Positions 44,171 to 56,619 of a DNA stretch of 64,000 nucleotides are shown piece after piece; the first letter of the stretch is position 1; every line of letters starts with the position of its first letter. The notes beneath the pieces are model-generated. The model saw only the letters and a program-made list of their open reading frames with translations, was not told where the DNA came from and searched no databases. A program made the translations under genes and the position numbers. The DNA is from Heterocephalus glaber. Lineage: Eukaryota; Chordata; Mammalia; Rodentia; Bathyergidae. The stretch spans positions 6,666,934 through 6,730,933 of the forward strand of contig NW_004624742.1 of the NCBI RefSeq assembly GCF_000247695.1, read 5' to 3'.

Positions 44171-44615
44171 AGTTTCAATCTTAATTTAAGAGAATTGCAC
44201 CAAAACAAGACAAACCCAGCAAGGCAAATATTATCCTGTACCTTCGTGTCCATCATCCAGGGCACACAGTAATTTCGAGCGCTTGGCAACCCCACTTCCA
44301 TGGGACTGAAACCCAAAAGGTGTTTCTCTGGGCCCCACAGCTTTCCTCAGCAGACATTTCACATTTCTGGCACTTTCACCTTCCCCGAGTCTCCAAACAC
44401 ATCTTTTTAAACCATACTTAATCTCCAAATAAACATAATAATAAATAATTCTGCCTAACATGATACAACTATCTTTGTTACAACTGAAAATATAATAATC
44501 CTTTCCCCCAAATCTTAAAAGCTCCAGCATTTTTCAAAAGTCTCTTCTAAGACTCCAGGCAAACTCTTAGCTATAAACCTCTAGAAAAAACAGCTACATA
44601 ATCCCAAAATACAAT
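44171..44615 (-). mobile_element. MaLR internal region, antisense
   Basis: TCCATCATCCAGGGCACACAG, CTTGGCAACCCCACTTCCATGGG, GTCTCTTCTAAGACTCCAGGC is the reverse complement of the distal MaLR internal region. It faces the sense piece to its left. Confidence 0.6.
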
Positions 44616-44636
44616 AGCAGTGGGTACATAGTCCCA

Positions 44637-44718
44637 TTTTTTCCGGAACCAGGGATCGAACTCAGGACCTTATGCTTGCAAGGCAGGTGTGGTGCCACTG
44701 AGCTAATTACCCCGGCCC
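44637..44718 (-). mobile_element. ID SINE
   Basis: TTTTTTCCGGAACCAGGGATCGAACTC to CTAATTACCCCGGCCC. Marks the junction of the MaLR and L1 segments. Confidence 0.92.
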
Positions 44719-46440
44719 TATTGTGCTTTTAAAATCCAGAATTTCTATTTGGTTTATGTTCATAATTTTCATCTGCTACTGATACTATTTGTGAGTTACA
44801 TATCATACTTTTCTGTAGATCATTATATATGAATTTCCTTTAGTTCTTTAAATATATTTAAACTGATTTTAAAACTTAGTCTAGTTCAGTGTCCAGGTTT
44901 CCTTAAGGACATTTTGTATTGACTGCTTTCCCACTACATATGAATCATACTTTAAAAATATGTTTTGTAATTTTTGACAACTATGTTTTATTTATTTATT
45001 TATTTTTCAGTACTGGGGATTGAACTCAGGACCTTGCTCTTGTGAGGCAGGCGCAGTGCCACTGAGCTAAATCCTTGACCCTTGAAAACTATGTTTTAAG
45101 TAACACGACAGCTTTGATAATCATATCCCCCCTGTTCCCCAGGGTGTTGGTTTTAGCAATTTTTCTGAATTAAAATACGTATATTTTATACAAATACGTA
45201 TTTTTTTTTTCATGTGTGGGTACTAAACCCACCTAGCTCAGTGGTCAACTAGTGATTAGACAGGTTTCCCTAAATGTCTGGGTCTGATATATTTCCCAGT
45301 CTTTGTTGAAGCTCTTTGCAACACCATCAACGCCAGAATGTTTACAACTCTTTATTTCCTGCTGTGCAAAGCAAGGTTAGTCAGAGGTAAGCACTTAGGA
45401 CCTCAGGTCTTCCCTGGGCATGTGCACAGCCCTGCAATTGCATGTGGTCTTCTAGGCTGTCAGGAATGTTGAGCTTTTCACAGTCCCCAGCTTTTCTATT
45501 TTAAGCTTTTGGTTAGTCTGTTGTTTGTGCCATCTGTTATCATCTGCTTCAACCAGCTATAGAAACAGTTGATCATTTTTGACAAATGCTTTTGGTTATA
45601 GGGGGCAACTTTTTATTTTGGGTATGTTCCGAGTCAGGTCAGATTAAGAGAGCCTTCTAGAAAAACCACCAAGGACGTCAGATAATGACAGCTCTCTAGA
45701 AATAATGGGATATTGAAGAACTACCAGCCCTCTCTGCCCACTCTGGCTATTAGTTTTCACGGGGCTGTGGCCTGTTGGTTTTCGTTGCTACTGCAGAGCT
45801 GAGGCAGGAGGATGGGAATAGGGCAAGATAAAATGCCACAAAGCTTGCTGGTCTTACCAAGGTCAAGTCAACTTTCTTGAATAAATTTTCCCCAGGTTGC
45901 CACAAGCTTTTGGTTAATTTCTGGAGTTCAGAAACTGTTGAGTTTTAGTTTTTGCCAGTGTTGATGTTATGGAGGAAATAATTTTCAAAAGTATTGATTC
46001 TGATATTTTTGCTGATGTCCTACTGTTTAATTTTGAGAGTTCTTTTGTGTTTTAGACACAAGTCTTTTGTCAAGTTTGTAGTTTGCCAAATGATTTCAGA
46101 TCTATCACTTGTTTTTTCATTTTTAACAGCATCTTTTATAGAGTAAATGATTTTCATGATACTTAGTTTATCATATTTTTTTTATGGATTGTCCTTTTGG
46201 TAATTTTTCTAGCCTTTGGTCCTAATGATTTTCTCTTGTCTTCTGAAAGTTGCGATTTTATATTTTACATTTAAATATATGATGTATTTTAGAGTTTGGT
46301 ATAATTTGAAGTTCAGGTAAATTTTTTTCCTATGTATATCCAATTATTCCACCATCAATTGTTGGAAGCCCCCACCTGTCCCTTATTAAATTGCTTTTGC
46401 AGCTTTGTAAAAATCAGCCGGTCATCTTTCTGTGTGGCTA
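44719..46440 (-). mobile_element. L1M 3' region, antisense
   Basis: AGAATTTCTATTTGGTTTATG, AGTCTAGTTCAGTGTCCAGG, CCAGGTTGCCACAAGCTTTTGG, TTTTGTCAAGTTTGTAGTTTGCC and ATATCCAATTATTCCACCATC follow the antisense of old L1 3' sequence. An ID interrupts at 44,990. Boundaries between L1 subfamilies are not resolved. Confidence 0.7.
44990..45081 (-). mobile_element. ID SINE in L1
   Basis: TTTATTTATTT tail, CAGTACTGGGGATTGAACTC to CTAAATCCTTGACCC. TTGA(C/A)AACTATGTTTTA flanks on both sides. Confidence 0.95.
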
Positions 46441-46509
46441 TGATACAGTTTTCAGGGGTTACAGAGGGACTGTAAGAGGGTTGTCATTTTCTTAAAAAGG
46501 AGGCAGCCA

Positions 46510-46595
46510 GCTGGGGATTTAGCTCAGTGGTTTCGCCGCCTGCCGCACAAGCACAAGGACCTGAGTTTGATCCCCAGTACCAAAAAAAAAAAAAA
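46510..46595 (+). mobile_element. ID SINE
   Basis: GCTGGGGATTTAGCTCAG to TTTGATCCCCAGTACC plus A13. GGA(G/A)GCAGCCAG flanks. Confidence 0.95.
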
Positions 46596-46599
46596 GGAA

Positions 46600-47335
46600 G
46601 CAGCCAGATCTAAATACAAAAATCAAGATATCATTATAAGTATATTATTTAGAAATATGAGTAGATTAGGGAAAGGATGGTGGGTAATACTGCCTTATTG
46701 GAGTTTTAAAATATGTGTTTGCTTTCCAAGGCCTTACTTAGGAAAAGTGAAAGCCTTAAACATCTATTTTTACTGTAGAAAAAAATATTCAGAATAGTTT
46801 ATGGCAGAAATGCACAACTTCAGTATTAAAAGTAAAGCACTTGCTTAATCACCCTCTAGTCAACAATTAAAATATTGCCAGGGCCCCCAACTCTGCTGCC
46901 TCCCAGTTGTACGTCTCCCTCTTTTGGAAGGCAGCTACCATCCTACCTTTTATGGGGGGGTCACTTATTTTGCTTTATGTTTTTATCACCTAAAATATAT
47001 ATTTTTGAACTGTACTGTTTCCATTTTCTTGCAGGAGGCCGCAATATTGATTATGCCCAAAGCATGCTGTAAGCAGTGCAGGCTGGAAAGAGTTAAATCC
47101 CTTAATTGGCTTATTTTAAGAAGCAAGTGTGACTGAAGCTACGTGACTCACAAAAGTATCTCATGAGCACTCTGGTAGCGTGCAGGTCAACATGACCTCC
47201 CCGGTAATGGCCACGGCTGAGACCAGAGTAATGGCCTATGAAGCTGTGGGGCTAATACAAGATAACATGTATAGCTGAGGTTGGAGTAAATCGCACCCAA
47301 ATTCCATTCCCACATTTTTTAAGAAAATGAAATTT
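46600..47335. other. Unassigned sequence
   Basis: 46,870-47,330 is less AT-rich than its surroundings and contains an acceptor-like TTTCTTGCAG at 47,033 followed by 33 open codons, but no donor. It could be an unnamed LTR piece. No call. Confidence 0.4.
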
Positions 47336-48330
47336 GTATAAATGCATCCTAGCTTCTTTTCCAGCATGTTTGTGAGATTCCTCTCCATTGTTGGATCTAA
47401 TTATAGTTGATTTATTTTCCTTGATATATGATATATAGTATGAATATCCTATGATTTATTCATTTTATTATTAATGGAAATATAGGTTGTTTCCAATTTT
47501 AGGTTTTTAAGAAAAGTATTGCCATGATTTTCCTTATACCTGTTTTTCTAGTGTATGCATGTATGCATTTATATTTAGTAAATACCTAGATATTCAGTAA
47601 CTAGGTTATAAGAGGATATGTTCAATTCCAGAAGATTATCCAAACTTTTTCCCAAAGCATTTGAACAATTTGCAAATTCATCAACAAAATGCCTTTTGTA
47701 TTTCATCACTTTGTATTGATACTGATATGTGTGTATAAATGCTTCTTTTTGTTTATCTTGGTTAGGTTTGAAATTGTTGGATCTGTAAGTTAATGTCTTC
47801 TATCAAATTTGAGATGTTTTGGACATTATTTCTTCAGTGGTTGGTTTGTGTGTATGTGTGGTTGGTTACCTCTTCATACTTCTGAGACTTGAGTTACATT
47901 TAATTGGACTGCCTGATACTGTCCTACTGATTTCTGGTTATTTTTCTTTAGTCACTGTCTGTTCTTTGGAGTGTAGCTTTATTTCTCTGTCTTAAAGCTC
48001 ATCAGTCTTCTAATTTTCTGTTGAACACATCTGGTAAGTTTTTTCTTTTAATTTCTATTACTGTATTTTTCAGCTTTTTTTCTTTTGTAGTTTTACTTTT
48101 TGTAGTATACTTTAACTGCTTTGAATTCATTGTATACTGTCTCCAACATTCAGTAGTGCTCAGAAACAGTACCTATTTTCTCTCCTTTTTACCTGAATGT
48201 GGGTTAAATTTTTCCTGTTTCTTTATATATCATGTTATTTTTGCTTCCAAACTGTGTATTATAAAAAAATAAACAAATAAAACAGTGTATTATAGATACA
48301 TTTTAGTGACTCAATTCTGTTAAATATTCT
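47336..48330 (-). mobile_element. L1M 3' sequence, antisense
   Basis: TATAGGTTGTTTCCAATTTTAGG, GATTATCCAAACTTTTTCCC, GTCTTCTAATTTTCTGTTGAACACATCTGG match the antisense of ancient L1 3' sequence. Confidence 0.65.
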
Positions 48331-49100
48331 TAGAATTATTGACCTTTGTTTTGGGTAGCTTGTCTGAGCTTAGAGTTGCGAACTTGAATTTTATGTAGGG
48401 TATGCAGCCACTGATCTTTGTTCTTGGCTTCCAGTTGTTGCTTTTTTGACTTGGTGTCTTGGAGGTCTCCCTGTGAATAAGATGGTAGTCTGAGATTTTG
48501 GTGGAGTTGATTGTCATATTTTGAAACCTGCCCTATGGCTTTCTTGGTTCTATGGATTCCATTAATTTCTATCTGTTCTGCTGTGTTTGGGCTCTGTCCT
48601 CTGACATTAACCTCGTAGAGCTTCAGTTTCTTACTGCCCAAACTACATATTTTGGGGAATCCCCTGTTTTGAGAACAGACTTACGGTACAGTTCTATTTT
48701 TCAGATGTAGCATTCTTTCTGGTCTCTGATTGTTTTTTCCCTTGACACCCTTGGGTCTCTTCATTGTTATCCAGTCATTGGAACAAAGTTAATATTATGG
48801 AGTTTTCTTAACCCCTCTATTTCTCTAACTGCCATGCTTTTTACATTTAAAATTCTAACTGCTTTTTGTAGGCCTAAGCTGTGAGTTCTATCGAGATACT
48901 TTTTTTCTCCAGAGATAATTTTCATTTGTGCCAGACACATGGGGTGTCTAGCAGTCTGGGATTATCTTAGATTTTAGGAATTGTGATTTTTGTTAGTTGG
49001 CTGCCTACGTGTATTCAGTAGGTCTATAATATATGCAAGAACTCATTTACTTGATCCTTTGGAATATTAAATAATGATAAGCATATGATATAATATATGA
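48331..49100. other. Unassigned, possibly more L1
   Basis: Cannot be assigned with confidence. The 101-codon antisense frame (48,336-48,641) has no known domain. Confidence 0.4.
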
Positions 49101-49104
49101 ATTA

Positions 49105-49400
49105 GCCAGATTTCTGTGGCTGTGACAGAATATCTAAGACAACTTAAAGAAGGGTTTATTTTGACCCAAAATTTCAGAAGTTTTAGTCCATACTTGCTTG
49201 TTGCTTTGGTCCTGTAGCAGCACAGTACTGCCCTGGCTGCAAGAGTGCTTGGTAGAGCAAAGCTGCATAGAGTGGCTAGGATGCAGAGAAAGGAGCCAAG
49301 TCACCAAATCCCTTTGAAGGACATGTCCTCAGTAACCTAACTTTTTTCACCACTTTAATAGAGTAAGAATGTTTTCCCAAAGGAAAAACCAAAGTACCAT
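49105..49400 (-). mobile_element. MaLR LTR, antisense
   Basis: TTTCTGTGGCTGTGACAGAATATC, AAGGGTTTATTTTGAC, GGTAGAGCAAAGCTGC: similar layout to the copies at 20,036 and 63,197. Confidence 0.65.
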
Positions 49401-49754
49401 TACAAAAAGAGGAGGAATGATAGGCAACATAGGAGATTGATCTATAAGAGATTCATAGATTTTTGGGATATTATGAAAAGTTTTACTTTAAGGTTGGGTT
49501 CAGGAAAGCTGTATAGAAACAAAATTCCACACCAAAAAATAATTGATAACATAATTTGCAGAAATGATTTTGCTCACTTTAATCTTGAGTTTTAAAAACT
49601 TGTGAGAAAATGTTTTGTAGGATCACTGCTAATTAAGTGAGATGTTTTATCTCTTCGTCTTTTGAAGTTGAGACCTAGATCAAATGTTGTTCTAAAATAA
49701 CTACTAAGGACAACATTTGAATTATAGTATTAATATAGAGTTGATAATATTATT

Positions 49755-50185
49755 TCAGTCTTACTCAGTTCGCTGTAACTGTAACAAATTTCTTAAAAGT
49801 GGGTCAAAGCAGAAAGCATGTGCTATTACAAGTGTGTCAGTATTTCTGGTTTGGGCCAACATCATAAATTTATGAGTCTGTGTTTAGTAGCAGGTCAAAA
49901 GGGTGGCTCTTCCTCTTGGCTGGGTTCTCTCACATGTTTGGGAGTTAGTTCGCTGGTCTAAGATGGGGTGGAACATCTGAAATACCTTCTTATCTTCCAG
50001 AAGATTAAATGGTTTGCCTTCATGTTGGTAGCAGGGTTCTGAGAGAGCAGAAGTAAGGTCTTTTGAGCCCTGGGCATAGAATCTACAATGTGTGCAATCT
50101 GGCATTTTACTGATGTTGCTTACAAGGTCAGTCCCAAAGTTAAGCTGCAGAAAAGACCCCATCTCCTGATGGTAGAAACTTCAAA
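49755..50185 (-). mobile_element. Ancient LTR-like element
   Basis: GCTGTAACTGTAACAAATTTC, CTGGGTTCTCTCACATGTTTGGG, GTTAGTTCGCTGGTCTAAGATGG, GACCCCATCTCCTGATGG resemble an old MaLR/ERVL LTR in antisense. Family not certain. Confidence 0.45.
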
Positions 50186-50555
50186 AGTTCATTACCAAAT
50201 AGTTGAATAACAAGGATTAATGGAGAATTGGAGCTATTTTTGCAATCAAATGTTTTGATCCAATTTGTTAAATTAGATTAGTTTATAATGAATGTTTACT
50301 TCTGGTCTCCTATTTCAATAAAAGTTGTGTTTAGGTATAGATAAAAATTTTACATATGACTGTTGTATTTGTTTCATAAAGATTTTGGAAGCATTGTGTA
50401 TACATTAAATTAGCAATTATAGGTAGACCTTGGTAAATTACCAATTGTTGGAAAGCAATTCATTTGTACCTGTGGCTTTTTGTTTATAAATGATGCTGTT
50501 CTTTTTGTGTTAATTTATTGTCATTTTAACTTTTTAAATTTGAGGTTTTAATTTT
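50186..50555. other. Unassigned AT-rich sequence
   Basis: Nothing recognised. Confidence 0.45.
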
Positions 50556-50559
50556 TTCT

Positions 50560-52180
50560 ACATTCTTTGCAGATTGTGAATTTTAAAGTTATTGAAGTAT
50601 AATTGACGTAATAAATCATTTTTAAAATTTGCAATTTGATAACTGCATATACCCAGAAAATCATCACCACAATGAAGATGACCGTGTCCTTTACTTTTAT
50701 AATTTTCCTCATGTATCTTGGTAATTCTTTCCTATTCTCCCTTATTCCCAGGCAATGCCATTGTGTAGTCTTGACACTCTTGTCAAAAATTATATGACCA
50801 TAGTGCCTGAGCTTATTTCTGGGCTGTTTTCTTCTATTGGTCTTTATATGTTGTTAAGCCATTACCAACACTGTCTTGATTACTATTGCTTTTTAGTATG
50901 TTTTGAAGTGAGGAAGTATGGAATCTCCAAATTTATTATTGTTTTTAAGATTTTTTTGCACTTGGGAGAGTCACCTGAGAATTCCATATGAGTTTAAGTA
51001 TGAATTTTTCTGTTTCCTCAAAAAACACCATTGAGATTTTTATAGGCATTGCACTTGAATCTTTTGATTGGTTTGAGTAGTATAGGGATTTTAACAATGT
51101 CTTCCAATCTACAAACATGGTATCTTTCCATTTATTAGTATCTTCTATGATTTAGCAGTGTTTTGTAGTTTTCAGCGAATAGTATATTGCAACCTTGGTT
51201 AAATAAATTTTTTTTTTTGTGGTGTCTATATACTGTTTTGTTTTTTTGAAAATTCTTTTATTGGTACATTTTAGGTATACAATACATTTACTTTTCTCAT
51301 TGGGAACTTGTACCAAATAAATGTTTATAAAAAACTTTTATTGCTATTGTAAGTGGAATTATTTTCTTAATTTTCTTTTTGTTGTTGTTAGTATATAGAA
51401 ATGCAACTGGTTTTTGTATCCTGCAATTTTGCTGAAATAACTTATTAGTTTTAATCATTGGATTTTTTGTTTTTCTGAAAATTTAAGATTTTCTTACAAA
51501 TTCATATCATTTGAGAAAATGGATAATTATACCTTTTCCTTTCCAATTTTGATGTATTTTATTATACCTAATTGTTTTGGTTGGAACTTCTAGTACTATA
51601 GAAATAGAAATGAAATATTCACATTTTTATTGTACTGAATGGTTTCCTTCTACTTTTAGTTTGTTGAGTAGTATTTGTATAATGAAGTGGTAAATTTTGC
51701 CAAATGCTGTTTTTGTATCAGTTGATAATGATATGATTTTTTTCTCACCCTTTATTTTGTTAATATGGTAGATTACAATGATTGATTTCATGTGTTGAAC
51801 TATCCTTGCATTTCAGGAATAAAACATACTTGGTTACAGTGTACAGTCCTATCAAAATGTTGGATTTGTTTAGCTGAAGAATTTTGCATCATTGATGAGA
51901 GATATTTGGACTAGTTTTCTTTCTTCCTGTGTCTGATTTGGGTATCAGGATAATGTAAACAGAGAATGAATTTGAAATATTTCTTCCTCGTCAGTTCTTT
52001 GGAAGAGGTTGAGGATGGCGTTAATTCTTTAAATTTTGGTAGAATTCTCCAGAAAAGCCATGTAGTCCTGGACTTTACTTAGTTGAAAAGTTTTTGATTA
52101 CTGGATCCAATCTCCTTTAACTCATTTTTGGCAGGTTTTTAATTTTATTACACGTGGTTGAAGATACTTTTTATAATTTT
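50560..52180 (-). mobile_element. L1 fragment including reverse-transcriptase region, antisense
   Basis: ATTGAAGTATAATTGACGTAATAAATC, CTATTGGTCTTTATATGTTG, CATTGAGATTTTTATAGGCATTGCACTTGAATC, GATTTCATGTGTTGAACTATCCTTGCATTTCAGG and AGAATTCTCCAGAAAAGCCATG are reverse complements of L1 ORF2 landmarks. No intact frame. Confidence 0.9.
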
Positions 52181-52189
52181 ATTCTTAAA

Positions 52190-52850
52190 CTTTTTGACAC
52201 TTGTTTTGTGACCAGCCTTGGTCAAAATACTATATTTTTATGTGTATCTGAACTTCTGGTTTTAATTTTGAACCATCTTCTGTATTGTTTCATTTTCCAT
52301 AATGTTTGTCTCTTTGATGTATAGTTTTCAATATAATTTGAAGGTTAGACTTTTTCAGATGTACATATATAGAAAATTTGAGCAGGATAGTATAATATTT
52401 GCATATTTTTGTCCAATCTTTCCATAGTAATAAATTAATATGGTACATTTGTTAAAATTAATGAACAAATATTGTCATATTATTACTAAAGACCATAGTT
52501 TACTCAGATTTCCCTAGTTTTTACCAGTCTTCTTTTTTCTGTTTCAGGATACTACATTATATTTTGTTGTCATTTTTCCTTAGGCTCCTCCAGACTTTGT
52601 TTCTGATGACCTTAACAGTTACTTTTGAGGTATACTAGTCAAATATGTTGTAGGATTTCCTGTGTTGGGTTTGTTTGGTGTTTTTCTCTTGATTAGGCTG
52701 TGGTTATGAGTTGGATATATTTGACATTTTATTGAGGCCTTAATATCATCAAGAAAAGTACTTAAAGAGATTAGTACTTTTCTCTTTTGTACACCTTTTA
52801 CAGTGCTTAAACAATATCCCAATTATACTTTTTAAGTGTGAATTTAAAAA
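52190..52850. mobile_element. L1 3' UTR-like sequence
   Basis: ATATGGTACATTTGTTAAAATTAATGAAC, GACCATAGTTTACTCAG, TTTGTTTCTGATGACCTTAACAG, GTATACTAGTCAAATATG recall an old L1-associated UTR. Orientation not settled. Confidence 0.5.
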
Positions 52851-52860
52851 CTTTAATATT

Positions 52861-52948
52861 GGGCTGGGGAATTAGCTCAGTGGTTCCGCCGCCTGCCTTG
52901 AAAGTGCAAGGTCCTGAGTTCGATCCCTGGTACCAAAAAAAAAACACC
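52861..52948 (+). mobile_element. ID SINE, near consensus
   Basis: GGGCTGGGGAATTAGCTCAG, TTCCGCCGCCTGCC, GTTCGATCCCTGGTACC plus A tail. ACTTTAATATT flanks on both sides. Confidence 0.96.
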
Positions 52949-53011
52949 CCACTTTAATATTAATTTTCTTTATAAGATCTTCTTTATATACTACTATCAA
53001 AAAGATTAAAA

Positions 53012-53200
53012 AGCTGGGTATGGTGGCATATGCTTGTAATCTTAGGACTCTGGGAGGCCGAGGAGGGAGGATTCCAATTCCAGCCCAGCCTGGGCAAGTT
53101 AGTGGGTTAGGGAGACCCTTTGTCAAAATAAAAAATAAACGGCTGGGGATGTAGCTCAGGGCGAAAGCCCTGGATTCAATCTCCAGTACCAGGGAAAATA
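53012..53200 (+). mobile_element. B1-dID composite SINE
   Basis: B1: GCTGGGTATGGTGGCATATG, GGACTCTGGGAGGCCGAGG, CAGCCCAGCCTGGGCAAG. dID: GGCTGGGGATGTAGCTCAGGGCGAAAGCCCTGG joined to ATTCAATCTCCAGTACC. The ID middle is deleted. AAAAAGATTAAAA / AAAAAGATGAAAG flank it. Confidence 0.92.
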
Positions 53201-53204
53201 AAAA

Positions 53205-53945
53205 AAGATGAAAGATAACAAGTGTTGGTAAGGGCATGGGGAAAAGGGAACCCTTTTGCACTATTGTTGGGACTATAAGTTAATATAGTAATTATGGAAA
53301 CAAGTGTGGAGGTTCCTCAGAAAACAACAAACTAGAATTACCATATGACCCAGTAATTCACTTCAAAGGAGTTGAAATCACTATGCTGAAGAGGTTTCTG
53401 CATTCCTGTATTTATTGCTGTATTAATCATAATAGCTAAGATATGGGAGATTGAGTCGATAAAGAAAATGTACGGGCAGAATGGAATACTGTTCAGCCTC
53501 AAAAGAAATTGCATCATTAGTATCAACATGGATGACTTTATGTTGAAGTACCTTAAGCTAAGTGAAGCCAGCCCACAATGACAAATACCACAAGATCTCA
53601 CTTGAATGAGGAAGCTAAAAATGTTGAGAGTAGAGTGGTGTTTACCTAAGGCTGTGTGGAGTTGGAGGGGTGAATGGAGAAAGGGACAGTGTTGATCCTT
53701 GGATACAAAATTTCAGGAAGAATAAGCTTTCATAATTTGTTGTGCAGAATGGTGAGGTATAATTGAATGGAGCAAAATAAAAATCTTTTACTGTCGTTGA
53801 TTTATATGCAGTTGTGGTATATTTTTATATGCTTTTATTTTTATTGTAGTGAATGTTCCTGACAAAATTTACCATTTTAACCAGTTTTAAGCATATAGAA
53901 AGGTACATTTATGTTGTTGTTGCAACCATATATATCCTTTTTTTG
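53205..53945 (+). mobile_element. L1 3' end, sense
   Basis: AAAGGGAACCCTTTTGCACTATTG, TATGGAAACAAGTGTGGAGG, GAATTACCATATGACCCAG, GGAATACTGTTCAGCCTC, then AAATTTACCATTTTAACCAG. Sense-strand L1M 3' landmarks; frames broken. Confidence 0.9.
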
Positions 53946-53950
53946 TATAT

Positions 53951-54245
53951 TAACCTGCTTGGGCGGCTATAACAAAATAACAAAGAGTAGGTGGCTAAAC
54001 AGTTCTGAAGACTGAAGTTCAGGATCAGCATATTGGCAGGTTTTGTTTCTCCTGGTGTCGCTTATCCTGTAGATAACCTTTCTTCTGTGTGTGCATGCCT
54101 GCTCTCCTTTCTTACAAGGACCACTCATACTGGATTAAGTTTGCATCCTTGTGATCTCATTTAGTTAGTTTACCTTCTGAAACCTTTATTCAAATATGGT
54201 TAGATACAGAGTTAGAGTTTTGGAGGGAAGGATAGAGTTCAGTTT
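53951..54245 (-). mobile_element. MaLR LTR, antisense (first of two)
   Basis: TAACCTGCTTGGGCGGCTATAAC, GAAGTTCAGGATCAGC, CTTTCTTACAAGGACC, GGATTAAGTTTGCATCC. Confidence 0.75.
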
Positions 54246-54304
54246 ATAATACTTTTATGTAGAAGTGCTTCTAATTTATTTCCTTGGGAGTCTACTTTCA
54301 TTAA

Positions 54305-54820
54305 TATATGAGTTTCTTATGGTTGCTCTAACCAATTACCACAACCTGGGAGGCTTAAATAAACAATAGAAGTTTATTCTCTCTCAGTTCTGGAGGCCAG
54401 AATTCTGGCATCATTATTAATTACAGGGCCAAAATCAAACTTGTTACAGCTGTTTTTCCTTTGGAGGCTCTAGAGGACTGTCCATTTTTTGTCTTTTCCT
54501 GATGTTGGTATTTCTGACTGTATGTGACCACATCCCTCCAGTCTTTAAGACCAGGATTTTCAAATTTTTATGGCCTATCTTTCACTGCCTCCTTCTCTGG
54601 GTGGAGACAAATTTTCCCCTGCTTGCTTCTGACAAAGATAGATAGGATTGCACCTAGGGCCTACGTAGATAACCCAGGATAATCTGTCTCATATTTTTTC
54701 AAGTTTCTTAATCAGATTTGCAGAGATCTTAGTTTTCCTTCGACATATAAAGTAACAGCTATCAGAGATTGGGAGTGGATATATTTTGGGGGCCGTTATT
54801 TAGCCTATCAAACTCAGTTT
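54305..54820 (-). mobile_element. MaLR LTR (MLT1-like), antisense (second)
   Basis: GGTTGCTCTAACCAATTACCAC, GAAGTTTATTCTCTCTCAG, TTCTGGAGGCCAGAATTCTG, GATATATTTTGGGGGCCG. Close to the first copy, in the same orientation, but clearly different in sequence. Confidence 0.8.
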
Positions 54821-54947
54821 ATAGTGGACTTCTAATGCCTTCACTTTCATTTATAGTGTATAGTTTGTAAAAGGTCCCAGTGTCATTGAAGTTGATGGCA
54901 CTTGGTGTTAGAATATTCTCAACTCTGGGATTGCAGAAAATTCTAGG

Positions 54948-55125
54948 TCTGTGGTTTTTAGTGTGTGGTCCCCAATATAACATCACCATCACCATAGGAA
55001 CTTAATAAAATTCATAGGCTTCAGTGTATTCCTACTAAAGTAGAAACGGGGAGGCAATGTCTAATAATATGTGTCTTGTAAATCCTTCAGGTAAATCTGA
55101 TGCACACTTAAGTTTGAGAACCGTT
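54948..55125 (+). mobile_element. MER20 (hAT-Charlie MITE)
   Basis: TGTGGTTTTTAGTGTGTGGTCC, CATCACCATCACCATAGGAAC, CTTCAGGTAAATCTGATGCACAC, AAGTTTGAGAACCG follow MER20 from end to end, with internal divergence. MER20 copies serve as enhancers in some mammalian tissues; no such role can be read here. Confidence 0.85.
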
Positions 55126-56330
55126 TTTGTAGATTATTGACACTATTAGTACTAAAACTGTATTTGTCTGCAACTCTCTTGTGCTTAAGTCTAGTACTTA
55201 AAGGATTTCTGGCTCATAAACTTTGTTTTCAGGAAAGTTAGAAATATTTAGTACCACAGTCTTGGTACTAATAGTGAAATTAAATAATTCACTCAATCAA
55301 AGATTGAACTGGGGTGATTTTTTTTGTCGATTTTATTTTTACTTTGATGTAATTATTAATGTTAACTTTCTGGGAGTGATAATTTTGTCTTGGAGTCCTT
55401 GTAGATTTGAATTAAATGGATTAGCCTCAGTTTTACCTGCCTATCTTCTATATCCCAAATATATTTTGGCATACAATACAGAATTTGAATCTTTCATTCA
55501 GACCACATTACTAAGCTTTTACTATGTCATTTAGTAAGAGTGCTGAAATGGAATAAATGAATTCTTTTCCTCAGATTGTTTCTATTGTGGATTAGAAAAT
55601 ACGCAAATAAACAGAAAAGACTAATAGCTTTACCAGTTGCTGTAGTAATTGAGAAACACAATTTTACACAGGTGAAGGAATTAAAGAAGGATCTGCCAGA
55701 GTTGAGTGACTGAACTAATTATTGAAGGACTAGTAAAAGGGTGTTAGCAACGTTTGAGAGAGGTAGAAAGTAGTTTTTGGAAAGTAATTATAGTTCACCT
55801 TGTGAAAAGGCATGAAAGCTTAGAGCCTGAGTTATTCTAAGAACTGAAGAGGTTTAGTTATTAAGTTAAAAGGGGTACAAGATGGCATAAAATATACTGT
55901 TATTAATCATAATATCTAACTGATGAAGTACTAATGCTAAGTAAGCATCATTATTCAACTGTGTCTTCATAGGAACTGAAGAGGTTTAGTTTGGTAGAAA
56001 TACGGATAAGAAAGTAGTGATTGGAGATAGATAAAGCTGAGATCATTGATGAGTAGTATTGCAGAACTTAAAGCATATAAGTATATGTGTAGGATAACCA
56101 TTATAAAATGATTACCCAATTATGAGGACACATTTGAGGTAACATTTAATTTGGAAATGGAACAGTTATAGTAATCTGCCTTGAGAATTGAAGTGTGGTG
56201 GTGTCATCTTTTGAGAATAGAGAATTCAGAGTAACAACAGGGTGGTTTCAGGGAGGGGAAAGTGGTTAGGGTGAGACAATACTGAATTTTCAGAATTTGT
56301 GAAATGTGATAAAATATGAGTAGGTAGATT
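55126..56330. other. Intronic sequence, nothing recognised
   Basis: Includes a 103-codon frame (55,223-55,534, +) without recognisable domain or splice context. GGAACTGAAGAGGTTTAGTT occurs near 55,837 and 55,972, possibly a local duplication. Confidence 0.45.
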
Positions 56331-56334
56331 TTTT

Positions 56335-56420
56335 TTTGGGGGGGGGTTACCAGGGATTGAACTCAGTAACCTTGCTCTTGCGAGGCAGTCAGTGGAACCA
56401 CTGAGCTAAATCCCCGGCCC
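56335..56420 (-). mobile_element. ID SINE
   Basis: GGTTACCAGGGATTGAACTC to TAAATCCCCGGCCC. TGAGTA(G/A)GTAGATTTTT flanks. Confidence 0.94.
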
Positions 56421-56527
56421 TGAGTAAGTAGATTTTTGACAGGTACATTTTCAATAGTAGAAGTCAGTTTTTATGAGATTGAGGATTAGGTAGAGGAAGC
56501 ACGAGAATGTTAGTATATGCTATTTTC

Positions 56528-56618
56528 CTTTTTTTTTTTTTTTGGTACGGGGGGATCAAACTCAGGACCTTGCACTTGCGAGGCAGGCGATGCGCCACTG
56601 AGCTAAATCCCTGGCCCA
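56528..56618 (-). mobile_element. ID SINE
   Basis: T17, GGTACGGGGGGATCAAACTC to CTAAATCCCTGGCCC. AGTA(T/C)ATGCTATTTTC flanks. Confidence 0.95.
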
Positions 56619-56619
56619 G

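Noticed and set aside
52872..53261. 129-codon antisense open frame
   Set aside because: It is translation through an ID and a B1-dID element, not a gene.
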